64,000 nucleotides of DNA from Planctomycetota bacterium (GCA_016200135.1 JACQFI010000050.1:1-64000), one strand, 5' to 3'. Positions 1 to 8,145 are shown, counted from the first letter of the stretch. Translations and numbers: made by a program. Notes: generated from the sequence alone by a model not told the origin.

Positions 1-56
1 GTAGAGCGTAGAGCGTAGAGCGTAGAGCGTAGAGCGTAGAGCGTAGAGCGTAGAGC
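1..56. repeat. Perfect heptamer tandem array, 8 x GTAGAGC
   Basis: Eight uninterrupted copies of GTAGAGC fill the left edge and may continue outside the window. The reverse complement (GCTCTAC) is phase-compatible with the degenerate heptamers at 94-142, so the two could pair as a large stem upstream of the queD-like gene. There are no spacers, so it is not a CRISPR array. Confidence 0.95.
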
Positions 57-93
57 TACACCGAACCTGAGTACGAAGTGAAGTTGTTTTTTG

Positions 94-142
94 TTTTCGC
101 TCTACGCTTTTCGTATTTCGTTTTTCGCTCCACGCTCCACGC
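94..142. repeat. Degenerate heptamer array, 7 units of NNNNCGY
   Basis: Seven contiguous 7-mers: TTTTCGC, TCTACGC, TTTTCGT, ATTTCGT, TTTTCGC, TCCACGC, TCCACGC. They are inverted relative to the GTAGAGC array at 1-56 and end about 15 bp before the next start codon. The word TTTTCGCTCCACGCT recurs near 59,940, almost 60 kb away. Confidence 0.85.
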
Positions 143-157
143 AATTACGGAGGTTGC

Positions 158-541
158 ATGGCCTTCTTCGACGTCTCCATCGAGACTCACTTTTGCGCGG
201 CGCACGCCCTGCGACATTACAAGGGCCGCACCGAGCCCACGCACGGGCACAACTTCAAAGTAATCGTGACGGTGACGGGCAAGAAGGTCGATCGCGCGGG
301 CATGACCATCGACTTTCTGGACCTCAAGCCCGTCATCGACGCGGAAGTCGGCCGCCTGAACTATGGCTTCTTGAATGACGACGTGCCCGAATTCTCGGCG
401 AAGGGCCTGTCACCCAGCGCAGAGAACATTGCCGTAGTGCTCTACAAGCGCATTGGTAAGCGCCTGCCCAAAAGCGTGCGCATGGCCAGCGTGCAGGTCT
501 TCGAATCGCCAGGCTGCTCTGCCACTTATCGCGAACGCTGA
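158..541 (+). CDS. QueD/PTPS-like protein with degenerate active site
   Basis: A 127-residue protein of 6-pyruvoyl/6-carboxytetrahydropterin synthase length and fold, starting at ATG 158 behind GGAGG. The zinc-binding histidines are visible: His16 in the AAH motif and His29/His31 in HGH, with the C-terminal Glu116. In family members the segment before HGH reads GKCExxHGH; here it reads GRTEPTHGH, so the catalytic Cys is Thr25. The usual Asp-His pair (as in LDHHYLND of QueD) is Asn68-Tyr69 (LNYGFLND). The zinc site is kept while the Cys/Asp/His catalytic set is lost, so QueD activity is doubtful. Its 3' end overlaps the convergent glycosyltransferase by 16 bp. A separate tandem PTPS protein lies at 55,904-56,740. 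No other queuosine or folate gene is adjacent. Confidence 0.8.
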   Translation: MAFFDVSIETHFCAAHALRHYKGRTEPTHGHNFKVIVTVTGKKVDRAGMTIDFLDLKPVIDAEVGRLNYGFLNDDVPEFSAKGLSPSAENIAVVLYKRIGKRLPKSVRMASVQVFESPGCSATYRER

Positions 542-2253
542 GGCAACCCCAGCCTTTTCCGGAACGCGTTCTCGCGTTCCATATCATCGTTGAACGCAAA
601 GTAGAAGCGCTGGCACTTGGCGTACTGCTTGCGCACCTCCGCGTCGGGTTCTGTATTCATATTGCCCGCGATGTACGCATCCAAGACCATCGGGAAATCG
701 ACGAACACCGCGCCACGGCGCTTGAGTTCCGCCATGAGCGGCGCGTCCCAATGCAGCACGTGGCAGACGATGTGATCCAGGATCATCTCGTGTTTTGGGA
801 TGAATGTGTAAAGATCGTAACCTTGAGGCATCAAAAAGGTGAAGTGAACTTTGCGCTGCATAATGAGGTAATTGGGCGTCGCAATCTTTTCATGGCCCAC
901 GATTCCTCGCGCCTCGATCTGCTGATGCGCGATCAGGCGGTCGCACAGCCCGTGGCATTCGATGAACTCGGCGCTCCCGAGCTGCGCCGCCAGGCGGGCT
1001 TCCGATCCGAAGATCCCCAGCCGCACAGGCAATCCGTCAAAGGCTGTCTTGAGTACATCCGACTTGTAATCGAGATATCGCTCCATTTTGTGATAGTTGA
1101 GGCGCTCCTCTACGACGCCGTTTTCCAGATCGGGTCCCACCGGACACGGCGTAAGAAGCAAAGTCGCGCAAAGTCCGGAAGCAAAAGCCGCGTGCCACTT
1201 CAATTTCGGGACGCGAAAGAGGAGGTGTTCGAGCAATATCGCGTAAAAGGGAATCGTGGGAACGAGCAACCGCGCGTACATGAAGTCGCCGCCGACTCTC
1301 ACGACGTAAATCGTGTAAGCGTGAATGAAGAATAGGGCCAGCACGATCTGCGACCTTGCCCGAAGTTCTTGTGCCGGCGCCGCCTTGCCGTTGCCCCTCA
1401 TGATCAGGAAGACCGAAGCCACTGCGGGCAGCAACGCCCAGTAACGCGTGTAAAAGAGGCGCAGATAGGTTAGGCCCTGCTCGTAATAGGATTCGTACGC
1501 GAGCTTGGCGTAGTAGGTGTTGGGAAAGACGTCCTCATAATACGCCATGCGCCAGTACATGTGGGGATACCAAACAAGCGCGAACGCGGCGGAGTAGACC
1601 GCCGCGCCGCGCCAGCGGTCGCGCGCGCGCCAGAGGACGAAGAGCCCGCCGAAGAAGGCCATGATGACCGCATCGGGACGCGTGAGATACGCCAAGCCAA
1701 AAACAAAGCCCGCGCCAGCAAGCCGCCCGTAGCCGCACTCGCCCAGAGTCAGCAGCATGAAGCCCGCGACCAGCAGAAAGGTGTACGCGGACGTCTCGAG
1801 CCCGCTTGTGGCATAGATGTTCATGTCCGGAATCGCGGCGCAAGCGAGCGCCGCCACGGGCAGCGCCCACGCATCCGCCGCGCCGATCTTGCGGGCCGAG
1901 AAATAATTCGCGATCAGCAGCGCAAGCGTGCCGAGGTAACAGGCAATGCTGCCGAGGTTGGCCCAGGTCTCGGGGCGGACGCCCGCTTTCAGGCCCAGCG
2001 CGGTCCAGAGCACCCACAGGAAATCGGTGTAGCCCTCGACGCGTTCGCCGGGATTGAAGACCAGGCCGTGCCCCGCCGCGAGATTCTGCGCGTACCGCAG
2101 CGCGATGTAGAAGTCGTCGCCGGTCCAGGCGTAGTGGATTGCTGCCGCAAGCGCGTAAACCAGCGCCATACCGCCGGCGAGCCACGGCCACAAGCGCGCG
2201 AGCTGGGAGGCCGCCGGGGCGGCGCTTGCATCGGGACTGGTGGCCTCGCCCAT
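526..2253 (-). CDS. Polytopic membrane glycosyltransferase-like protein (AftB/GT-C type)
   Basis: 575 residues with many hydrophobic segments, the first at about residues 20-45, followed by a luminal loop with a DD motif (TGDDFYIALRYAQNLAAGHG) and then FNPGERVEGYTDFLW. This pattern of a DD pair in the first extracytoplasmic loop with GERVEGYTnFLW is characteristic of the GT-C superfamily, including mycobacterial AftB-like arabinofuranosyltransferases that use polyprenyl-phosphate sugars. The C-terminal third (about residue 370 onward) is soluble and presumably periplasmic. It most likely transfers a sugar onto an envelope glycan or lipid, but the substrate cannot be read from the sequence. 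It is convergent with the QueD-like gene and divergent from the GDPD-like gene. Confidence 0.7.
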   Translation of the reverse strand: MGEATSPDASAAPAASQLARLWPWLAGGMALVYALAAAIHYAWTGDDFYIALRYAQNLAAGHGLVFNPGERVEGYTDFLWVLWTALGLKAGVRPETWANLGSIACYLGTLALLIANYFSARKIGAADAWALPVAALACAAIPDMNIYATSGLETSAYTFLLVAGFMLLTLGECGYGRLAGAGFVFGLAYLTRPDAVIMAFFGGLFVLWRARDRWRGAAVYSAAFALVWYPHMYWRMAYYEDVFPNTYYAKLAYESYYEQGLTYLRLFYTRYWALLPAVASVFLIMRGNGKAAPAQELRARSQIVLALFFIHAYTIYVVRVGGDFMYARLLVPTIPFYAILLEHLLFRVPKLKWHAAFASGLCATLLLTPCPVGPDLENGVVEERLNYHKMERYLDYKSDVLKTAFDGLPVRLGIFGSEARLAAQLGSAEFIECHGLCDRLIAHQQIEARGIVGHEKIATPNYLIMQRKVHFTFLMPQGYDLYTFIPKHEMILDHIVCHVLHWDAPLMAELKRRGAVFVDFPMVLDAYIAGNMNTEPDAEVRKQYAKCQRFYFAFNDDMERENAFRKRLGLPQRSR

Positions 2254-2411
2254 TCGCTCGCCCGCGCCGGTTTACACTCGAGCGCCGAGTCTATTCCTGC
2301 GCCGTTTTTCCGCCTTTGTCTTTTCGGCGTAATGAGGTATTCCTTCAAGAGCGCGCGTGGACGGCGTGTCCGCGCCTGTTCCGATCTTTAACGTGTGGAG
2401 TACCGAAGACC

Positions 2412-3152
2412 TTGGCCGAGACGACACTCATCATCGCGCACCGCGGCGACTCGCGGCTGGCGCCCGAAAATACGCTTCCCGCGATCGAACAGGCCGCTGA
2501 GGCCGGCGCGGACGTGATCGCCCTGGATATTCAGGGTTCGAAGGACCACGTCCCGCTCGTGCTGGCCGACAACAAGCTGGAGCGCACCACCAACGGCGAA
2601 GGCAAGGTGGCCCAGCATACCGCGAAAGAGATCCAGGCGCTGGACGCGGGCTCGTGGTTCAACGCGAAGTTCAAAGGCGAGAAGGTTCCCACGCTCGCGG
2701 AGGCGCTGAAGGCCACCAGCAAGAAGGGCCGCGTGATGCTGAGCGTGCCCGACCTGCGCGGCGCGCCGGAACTGGCGAAGGCCATCCAGAAAGATCTCAA
2801 GGGCGTCGCCAAACCCGCGGAGAGCCTGCTCGTCTTCACCGATTCGGAGAGTCTGCGGTCCTTCCGCGAGCAAGCGCCGGAGTTTGGCTACATCCTGGTG
2901 CTGGGCGAGAAAGTGGAAGGCTGGGTCGCGGTCGAGAAGGCGCGCTCCCTGGGGCTCAAACACGTCCGGCCGTTCCGCGCGCAAGTCACCTCGGACCTGG
3001 TCCGCACGGCGCACGCGAAGGGCCTGAAGGTCCTCGCGCACTTTGCCGACGACGAGGACGAGATGCGCGAACTGCTGGCCATGCACGTCGACGGCATCGT
3101 CACCGGCCGCCCCGCGCGGCTCAAGGAAGCGCTCAAGGAGATGAAGGCGTAG
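2412..3152 (+). CDS. Glycerophosphodiester phosphodiesterase-fold protein, probably catalytically impaired
   Basis: About 246 residues of GDPD TIM-barrel family. A TTG start at 2412 with GGAG 11 bp upstream is chosen, since the long upstream extension looks non-coding. It opens with LIIAHRGDS and APENTLPAI, the typical GDPD start, and keeps LERTTNGEGKV and the DAGSWFNAKFKGEKVPTL block. Three expected catalytic or metal positions differ: the ELD metal motif is ALD (Ala37), the HD catalytic histidine is AD (Ala52), and the later IEIK glutamate region reads VMLSVP. Only the first His10-Arg11 pair is intact. Active GDPDs hydrolyse glycerophosphodiesters to glycerol-3-phosphate, but this copy may be a pseudoenzyme or act differently. 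It stands alone, divergent from the glycosyltransferase. Confidence 0.75.
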   Translation: MAETTLIIAHRGDSRLAPENTLPAIEQAAEAGADVIALDIQGSKDHVPLVLADNKLERTTNGEGKVAQHTAKEIQALDAGSWFNAKFKGEKVPTLAEALKATSKKGRVMLSVPDLRGAPELAKAIQKDLKGVAKPAESLLVFTDSESLRSFREQAPEFGYILVLGEKVEGWVAVEKARSLGLKHVRPFRAQVTSDLVRTAHAKGLKVLAHFADDEDEMRELLAMHVDGIVTGRPARLKEALKEMKA

Positions 3153-3240
3153 TCCAGAGGCGGGACGCGCGAAAGCCGGCTCCACTGAGCCGTCCGAATC
3201 CGCTATCCTGCCTCCCGAATCTTCGCCCGGAGCCGTGTCC

Positions 3241-3819
3241 ATGAAATGCGAGAACTGCGGCAAGCGCGACGCCACGGTGCACCTCACCGAGATCAAGAAA
3301 GGCGCCAAGCAGGAGATCCATCTCTGCGAGCCCTGCGCGTCCGAGAAGGGCCTGCCGGGCAAGGCCCACTTCAGCATCTCCGACCTGCTCGCCGGCATCA
3401 CCAGCGCCTCGCAGTCGAAGAAGGGCGGGCGCGAGAAGGACGTGCAGTGCCCTACCTGCGAACTGACGCTCTCGCAATTCCAGTCTTCGGGCCGCTTCGG
3501 CTGTCCGGACTGTTACACGACCTTCAAAGACGACATCCTGCCGCTGGTCGAAAAGATCCACGACTCCTCGCAGCACGTCGGCAAGGTGCCCAATCGCGTG
3601 AGCGCCGAGGTGACGCTGCAGAAAGACCTGCGCAACCTCCAGGTCGAACTCAAACGCACGGTCAAGCGCGAGGACTACGAGAAGGCCGCGCAGATCCGCG
3701 ATCAGATCCGCATCCTCGAAGAGAAGCTCAAAGGCGCGGTGGCCGCCGAGCCGCCCGCGCCGCCGGCGAAGGCGAAGCCCAAGAAGTCCGGCGAGAGCGG
3801 CAAGAAAGGGGGCGCGTGA
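3241..3819 (+). CDS. mcsA: McsA-like zinc-finger/UVR protein, activator of McsB
   Basis: 192 residues. ATG 3241 is preferred over GTG 3235 because GGAG at 3229-3232 gives normal spacing only to the ATG. The N-terminus carries two CxxC pairs (Cys3/Cys6 and Cys29/Cys32), followed by a second pair of CxxC motifs (CPTC and CPDC), then a UVR motif near residues 128-165 (KREDYEKAAQIRDQIRILEE). This is the McsA architecture: zinc-binding halves plus a UvrB/UvrC-type helix pair that activates the arginine kinase McsB in protein quality control. The C-terminal 30 residues are Ala/Pro/Lys-rich. It lies 18 bp upstream of mcsB, surely co-transcribed. CtsR and ClpC, the usual Firmicutes partners, are not adjacent. 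Confidence 0.88.
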   Translation: MKCENCGKRDATVHLTEIKKGAKQEIHLCEPCASEKGLPGKAHFSISDLLAGITSASQSKKGGREKDVQCPTCELTLSQFQSSGRFGCPDCYTTFKDDILPLVEKIHDSSQHVGKVPNRVSAEVTLQKDLRNLQVELKRTVKREDYEKAAQIRDQIRILEEKLKGAVAAEPPAPPAKAKPKKSGESGKKGGA

Positions 3820-3837
3820 GCCGTCCCGCGCTTAAGC

Positions 3838-4893
3838 ATGATCTTTAACGAACTCCTCAAAACCTCCGGCGAATGGCTCAAGGGTGCCGGCCCGGATCAC
3901 GAGATCGTGATCTCGAGCCGCGTGCGCCTCGCGCGCAACCTGCAAGGGTTCCGCTTCATCACGAAGATGGACGCGGACGAGCGCAAACGCTGCGAGGACC
4001 TGATCCGCAAGCGCATCCTCGAATCCGGCGTGGTGCCGGAGACTCGCTACGTTGAACTGATGGACGCCGAGGCGCTCGACCGCAAGCTCCTCGTCGAACG
4101 CCACCTGATCTCGAAAGAGCACGAGGACGCACGGCACCCGCGCGGCGTGGCCATCGGCTCCGGCGAAGCCCTCTCCGTGATGATCAACGAGGAAGACCAC
4201 ATCCGCCTGCAAGTCTTGCAGTCGGGCTTCCAGCTCCGCGACGCGCACCGCCTGGCGAACGAGATCGACACGAAGCTTGAAGAAGGCCTCGACTTTGCCT
4301 TCTCGCCGCAGCTCGGCTATCTCACCGCCTGCCCCACCAACGTCGGCACGGGCATGCGTGTCTCGGTGATGCTGCACCTGCCCGCGCTGGTGATCACGCG
4401 GCATATCGAGAAGGTTTTTCAGGCCGTGAGCAAGATCAATCTTGCTGTGCGCGGCCTGTACGGCGAAGGCACCGAGGCCAGCGGGCACTTCTATCAGATC
4501 TCGAACCAGGTGACGCTCGGCAAGACCGAAGACGAGATCGCGACGAACGTCGAGCAGGTGATCCCGACGATCGTGAACTACGAGAAGCGCGCGCGCGAGG
4601 ACCTGATGGGCAAGGACCGCCTGCGCCTGGAAGACCGCATCTGGCGCGCCTACGGCATGCTCCAGGCCGCGCGCATCATGTCCTCCGACGAGTCGATGAT
4701 GATGCTCTCATTCGTGCGCATGGGCGTGCACCTCGGCCTGCTGCCGCAGCTCAAGATCGAGACCGTGAACGACCTCTTCCTCTACTCGCAGCCCGCGCAC
4801 CTGCAGAAGCTCTCGCACGCCGCGATGGACCCGTCCGAGCGCGACATCAAGCGCGCCGAGTACATCCGCGGGAAGCTCAACGGCAAGAAGTAG
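3838..4893 (+). CDS. mcsB: Protein arginine kinase McsB
   Basis: 351 residues, the usual length. It is a guanido (phosphagen) kinase: VISSRVRLARNLQGFRF near residues 25-41, the ATP-binding segment GSGEALSVMINEEDHIR, and the active-site CPTNVGTGMR with the conserved Cys. McsB phosphorylates arginines on misfolded proteins, marking them for ClpCP in Gram-positives. I do not see the RDxxRP phosphoarginine-sensor motif of Bacillus McsB, so allostery may differ. mcsA is immediately upstream. No strong Shine-Dalgarno precedes the ATG, consistent with translational coupling. Confidence 0.93.
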   Translation: MIFNELLKTSGEWLKGAGPDHEIVISSRVRLARNLQGFRFITKMDADERKRCEDLIRKRILESGVVPETRYVELMDAEALDRKLLVERHLISKEHEDARHPRGVAIGSGEALSVMINEEDHIRLQVLQSGFQLRDAHRLANEIDTKLEEGLDFAFSPQLGYLTACPTNVGTGMRVSVMLHLPALVITRHIEKVFQAVSKINLAVRGLYGEGTEASGHFYQISNQVTLGKTEDEIATNVEQVIPTIVNYEKRAREDLMGKDRLRLEDRIWRAYGMLQAARIMSSDESMMMLSFVRMGVHLGLLPQLKIETVNDLFLYSQPAHLQKLSHAAMDPSERDIKRAEYIRGKLNGKK

Positions 4894-4902
4894 CGCCTTC
4901 TA

Positions 4903-4981
4903 ACCGCCAAGGCGCGGAGCCGCCGAGAACAGCTTTCTATTCCAATCCCTTTTGTGGTCTGCGTCTTTGCGCCTCCGCGGT
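4903..4981. repeat. Imperfect inverted repeat between mcsB and the NUDIX gene
   Basis: The arms ACCGCCAAGGCGCGGAG (4903-4919) and CTTTGCGCCTCCGCGGT (4965-4981) are complementary at about 13 of 17 positions. This is a stem-loop-forming intergenic repeat ending 11 bp before the next ATG. Its composition resembles the hairpin at 55,840-55,900. Confidence 0.6.
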
Positions 4982-4992
4982 AAAATAGAGTT

Positions 4993-5364
4993 ATGAATCT
5001 TCGCATCCGCTGCAACTCGATCGCCGCGTTTGTGCTCAAGAAGGAGCGTGGGCACGCGAAGCATCTGTTGATTCGCCGCGCGGGCAAGCGCCTGCGTGGG
5101 CACTGGCAGATGGTCGCGGGCAAGATCGAGAAGCGCGAGACAGCCTGGCAGGCGGCGCTGCGCGAGATCGGAGAAGAGACCGGACTGAAGGTCCGCGAAC
5201 TCTACGCGGCCGACACGCTCGAACTCTTCTACTCCGTCCGCGAGGATCTCATCGACGTCACGCCTGTCTTCGTGGCCGTCGTCGATGCCAAGGCGCGCGT
5301 GCGGCTCTCGGACGAGCACGACGCTTTCGCGTGGCTCACGGCCGCGCAGGCGGCGAAGACCTAG
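4993..5364 (+). CDS. NUDIX hydrolase (NudB/MutT-like), 3' end apparently frameshifted
   Basis: 123 residues as read. The Nudix box is complete and canonical: GKIEKRETAWQAALREIGEE followed by TGL fits GX5EX7REUXEEXGU. The protein would hydrolyse a nucleoside-diphosphate-linked substrate, and the EHDAFAWL segment is common in dihydroneopterin-triphosphate-type NUDIX enzymes. It stops abruptly after AAQAAKT. Adding one base near 5350-5358 would read on as AAEDLVFAEQRRILAHVQRT to a TGA at 5456, which looks like a normal NUDIX C-terminal helix. The true gene probably spans 4993-5456 with a one-base loss, either a sequencing error or a real mutation. Confidence 0.85.
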   Translation: MNLRIRCNSIAAFVLKKERGHAKHLLIRRAGKRLRGHWQMVAGKIEKRETAWQAALREIGEETGLKVRELYAADTLELFYSVREDLIDVTPVFVAVVDAKARVRLSDEHDAFAWLTAAQAAKT

Positions 5365-5474
5365 TCTTCGCCGAACAGCGCCGCATCCTCGCGCACGTGC
5401 AGCGGACCTTCGTCGAAAGAAACCCTCCCCCGAGCTTAAGAATCCCGCTAGACTGATCGCGCGGGACTCGTTGG

Positions 5475-6065
5475 ATGGCCCGAGGGCTGGCCTGCATGGA
5501 ACTGGTGGGCGCCACCGTCGTCGCGCTGATCTTCCTCGGCGCGTTCGTGCAGACCTTTTACTGTGAGGTTCGGCGCACGCCCTGGTACCTGGTCGAGGCC
5601 CTCGTACTCTTCGCCGCAATCGGACACGTCGTCGCCCTCCCGATCTCGCTCACCTGGAAATGGGTCGAACTCCATCCCCTCGACCGGGACTGGCTCTATG
5701 TGAGCATCGTGGGCTCGGTCGTCTTTGCGCTGTTTATGGCGGGCGGAGCGGTCTGGGTCTTTCGGAGATTGAATCGGCTAGGCGAGAAACGGCGCGGGAT
5801 GCGGATGCTGTATCTCATTCTTGGACTCTTGATGTTCCCTTCGATGACCGCCCTTCCGGTTTGTTCAATCCTGCTGTGTCGAGTAACGCCAACGCTGGGC
5901 ATCGTGTTGAGCTTGATTACGATCCTGATCTGGAGCTTACTCACGCGACTGCACTCTCGAACAATGCGCCTGCCCGATCCGGGCGACACGTCATTGGACG
6001 CGGAGATCAACCGGGAATTGGCGGGAGCCCGAAAGTCGCCCGCATCAAACGACGGCGCGGCCTGA
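5475..6065 (+). CDS. Unknown small polytopic membrane protein
   Basis: 196 residues with about four hydrophobic stretches (roughly residues 8-28, 40-58, 75-98 and 108-150) and a charged hydrophilic tail of about 45 residues (RLPDPGDTSLDAEINREL). ATG 5475 is used; ATG 5496 is an alternative that would begin nearer the first membrane segment. I do not recognise a family. It follows the NUDIX gene on the same strand, about 20 bp after that gene's inferred TGA, so the two may be co-transcribed. Confidence 0.6.
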   Translation: MARGLACMELVGATVVALIFLGAFVQTFYCEVRRTPWYLVEALVLFAAIGHVVALPISLTWKWVELHPLDRDWLYVSIVGSVVFALFMAGGAVWVFRRLNRLGEKRRGMRMLYLILGLLMFPSMTALPVCSILLCRVTPTLGIVLSLITILIWSLLTRLHSRTMRLPDPGDTSLDAEINRELAGARKSPASNDGAA

Positions 6066-6105
6066 AGAGGCCGCGCCGCACTCATCTCAATTCAATCGCC
6101 CGTGG

Positions 6106-6960
6106 TTACTTCGCGTCGATCACCGCGGCCTTCACTTCGCTGCCCTTCTGCACGGCCGTGTAGCAGCGCATAAGGTAGCCGCAGATCTTCAGGTTCTCAT
6201 CCGTGGGCGGGCCGCCGGCCTGCTCACCCGAGAGGTGAATGCCGTCGCCCGAAAGGTAGTTCTTCTCGGCGTCGGCGCCCGCGCGGGCCTTCATCTCCTC
6301 GTTCAGGTCGAGCAGCGGGAGCTTCTTCTTCTTGGCGAGGTCGCGCAGGGCTTTGTTGTAGGCGTCCACCTTGTCTTCCTTGCCGCGGTACGGCGGCAGC
6401 GTCGAGAGGATCGGGATGGTGCCGTTGGCGAGCAGCGCGTCCATGGCAGTCTCGACGTCCTTGATGTACGCGTCCACGGCCCGGCCGCCGCTGATGTCGT
6501 TGGTGCCGAGCATGTAGAGCGCGATCTGCGGGTTGAACTTCTTAATAATGTCCGCGAGCGACGCCATGCCGCTCTTGCCGCCGGCGAGGTACTCGTCGGC
6601 GCGGATGCCGCTGCACGCGGTCTCGCTGCGGTTGCCGGGGCAATCGGTGTAGGCGAGGAACCAGCCGTCCTTGTCGTTCTTCTCGCCCGCGTGGGTCCAC
6701 TTGGCGAAGGCCTGGTCGGCCGCGGAGCCGCCGCCGCAACCCATCTTGCCCGCCCAGCGCGTATTCTGGTTGGCGTAGGTGATCGAGTCGCCGATGTGGA
6801 GGAAGACGCCGGGCGTGCCTTTGAACTTGGCCGCCACGGCCTTCATCGCCGCGGCGTATTCGACCGGGTCCTGCTTCACTTTCAGGCCGGACTCGCCCGC
6901 ACCCGAAGCAGCGCACGCCAGCAACACCGCCGCACTCACCCAACCCGCGATCCGCTTCAT
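6106..6960 (-). CDS. Secreted SGNH/GDSL-type hydrolase
   Basis: 284 residues from ATG 6960, which has GGAG upstream; an upstream extension to 7071 lacks coding character. The N-terminal signal (MKRIAGWVSAAVLLACAASG) contains an LLAC that could be a lipobox, although signal peptidase I cleavage is also possible. SGNH blocks are visible: block I HIGDSITYA with the nucleophile Ser, block III MLGTNDISGG, and block V GDGIHLS with the Asp/His pair. The family covers esterases, acetyl-xylan esterases and related carbohydrate deacylases; the substrate is not evident. It is an extracytoplasmic hydrolase, fitting the polysaccharide-active genes elsewhere in the window. Confidence 0.82.
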   Translation of the reverse strand: MKRIAGWVSAAVLLACAASGAGESGLKVKQDPVEYAAAMKAVAAKFKGTPGVFLHIGDSITYANQNTRWAGKMGCGGGSAADQAFAKWTHAGEKNDKDGWFLAYTDCPGNRSETACSGIRADEYLAGGKSGMASLADIIKKFNPQIALYMLGTNDISGGRAVDAYIKDVETAMDALLANGTIPILSTLPPYRGKEDKVDAYNKALRDLAKKKKLPLLDLNEEMKARAGADAEKNYLSGDGIHLSGEQAGGPPTDENLKICGYLMRCYTAVQKGSEVKAAVIDAK

Positions 6961-7099
6961 GGCTCTGCTCCCTCGCCCATTGCCGCAGCCGGGACCGGCC
7001 GCTCTATCTGAATCCATACGCCGAAAGACCACCAACTGCGAACCTTCTTTGCAGACGCCGCAAGTAGCCAAAGATTCAGTAGGAATTCAGCGCGCGGAA

Positions 7100-8017
7100 T
7101 TATCGCTTTTTGTGCCGCCGCTTCCACTCGGCGGGAGTAATGAAGCCCCGGCCCTGCGGTACCTTGTTGTAAAATGAGAAGTCGAAGACCGAGACGAGGT
7201 CCGCGCCGTACCAGGCCATGGTGCGGCGGTTGATCCACTCCATGCCGGGCCCGGCCTTCTCGCTCTTGTACGTCTCGGCGCGCATCTCGGCCTCGAGTTT
7301 GTACGGCGCCTTCCAGACGACGGGCTCGAACGCGCCCGCGTTGGCGCGCTGGACGGCTTCGGCGGACCTCTCGCGGATCAGCCGCCGCGCTTCGAGGGGC
7401 GATTTGTGCAGCGCGCAGAGGACGCCCATGCCTTCCTTGGTCTCGGCCGTAACGATGTTCGGCACGATCTCCCGGGCCTGCTTGCAAGCGAGGTTATCGC
7501 CCGAGAAGAACGGCGCGGGGATGCCGAAGTGTCCCGCGAGCAGGATCGAGAGGTCGAACTCGCTCACCGGCTTGCCGTTGAGACGGTAGTCATTGACCGA
7601 GCCGCTCATGGTATGGCAGAGCGTGCCGGCGGGCGTATCCGAGCGCGCGTGCATGCCGACATGGAAGATCGCGCCGCAACGTTCGAGCGCGAAGGTCCAG
7701 CCCGGGCGGTCCTTGCCTTTGATGATCATTGCCTTGGGATGCAGTTCCTCGATGAGGATCGTGCGGCCCGCGCCGTGGGCATCGTTGACGATCACGGCCT
7801 CCACTCCGGCATCGAGGCAGCCTTCGATGCAGGCGTTCACCTCGCCCGTGAGCAGCCGCTGCATCTCGGCGCGTTCGTAGATGTAGCGCGCCGAGTTGAC
7901 GTAGTCGGCATGGCGCGGGTCCCAGTCGTCCACGCCGGCGCAGCCTTCGAGATCGGTCATCAGGTAGACGGTGCGGAGCGGACGGCGGGCGTGCGAGGAA
8001 CTTCGAGCTTGAGGCAT
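7100..8017 (-). CDS. M55-family (DppA-like) D-aminopeptidase
   Basis: 305 residues from ATG 8017, preceded by AAAGGAG at ideal spacing. It has the M55 zinc-peptidase signatures: MTDLEGCAGV near the start (family SxDxEGxxG), VNDAHGAGRT, and GMHARSDTPAG with the metal-binding His. No signal peptide is seen, so it is cytoplasmic. DppA-type enzymes cleave D-Ala-D-Ala and other D-amino-acid dipeptides and are often linked to peptidoglycan recycling; some family members act on other short peptides. It is the first gene of this minus-strand pair, with the SGNH hydrolase about 140 bp downstream. Confidence 0.85.
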   Translation of the reverse strand: MPQARSSSHARRPLRTVYLMTDLEGCAGVDDWDPRHADYVNSARYIYERAEMQRLLTGEVNACIEGCLDAGVEAVIVNDAHGAGRTILIEELHPKAMIIKGKDRPGWTFALERCGAIFHVGMHARSDTPAGTLCHTMSGSVNDYRLNGKPVSEFDLSILLAGHFGIPAPFFSGDNLACKQAREIVPNIVTAETKEGMGVLCALHKSPLEARRLIRERSAEAVQRANAGAFEPVVWKAPYKLEAEMRAETYKSEKAGPGMEWINRRTMAWYGADLVSVFDFSFYNKVPQGRGFITPAEWKRRHKKR

Positions 8018-8145
8018 GGGCAATTCTCCTTTGGGAACGCACACGGATTGAATGCGAGTACAGCATCCTAGCAACCCGTGGCGTCAAGAAGGGGAAATAT
8101 CGAGTGTCTCCAGCCGCAATTAGGCTTGCTTTTCACCTCGGATTA

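Noticed and set aside
1..56. GTAGAGC array as a CRISPR array
   Set aside because: Seven-base units without spacers; no cas genes.
1561..2391. Long plus-strand frame of 276 residues
   Set aside because: Antisense to the membrane glycosyltransferase; composition is a shadow (Arg/Ala-rich), and no RBS.
2139..2411. N-terminal 90-residue extension of the GDPD-like protein
   Set aside because: Lies over the divergent glycosyltransferase start with no family match; TTG 2412 with GGAG fits better.
2388..3401. 337-residue minus-strand frame
   Set aside because: Exact antisense of the GDPD-like and mcsA genes; low-complexity shadow.
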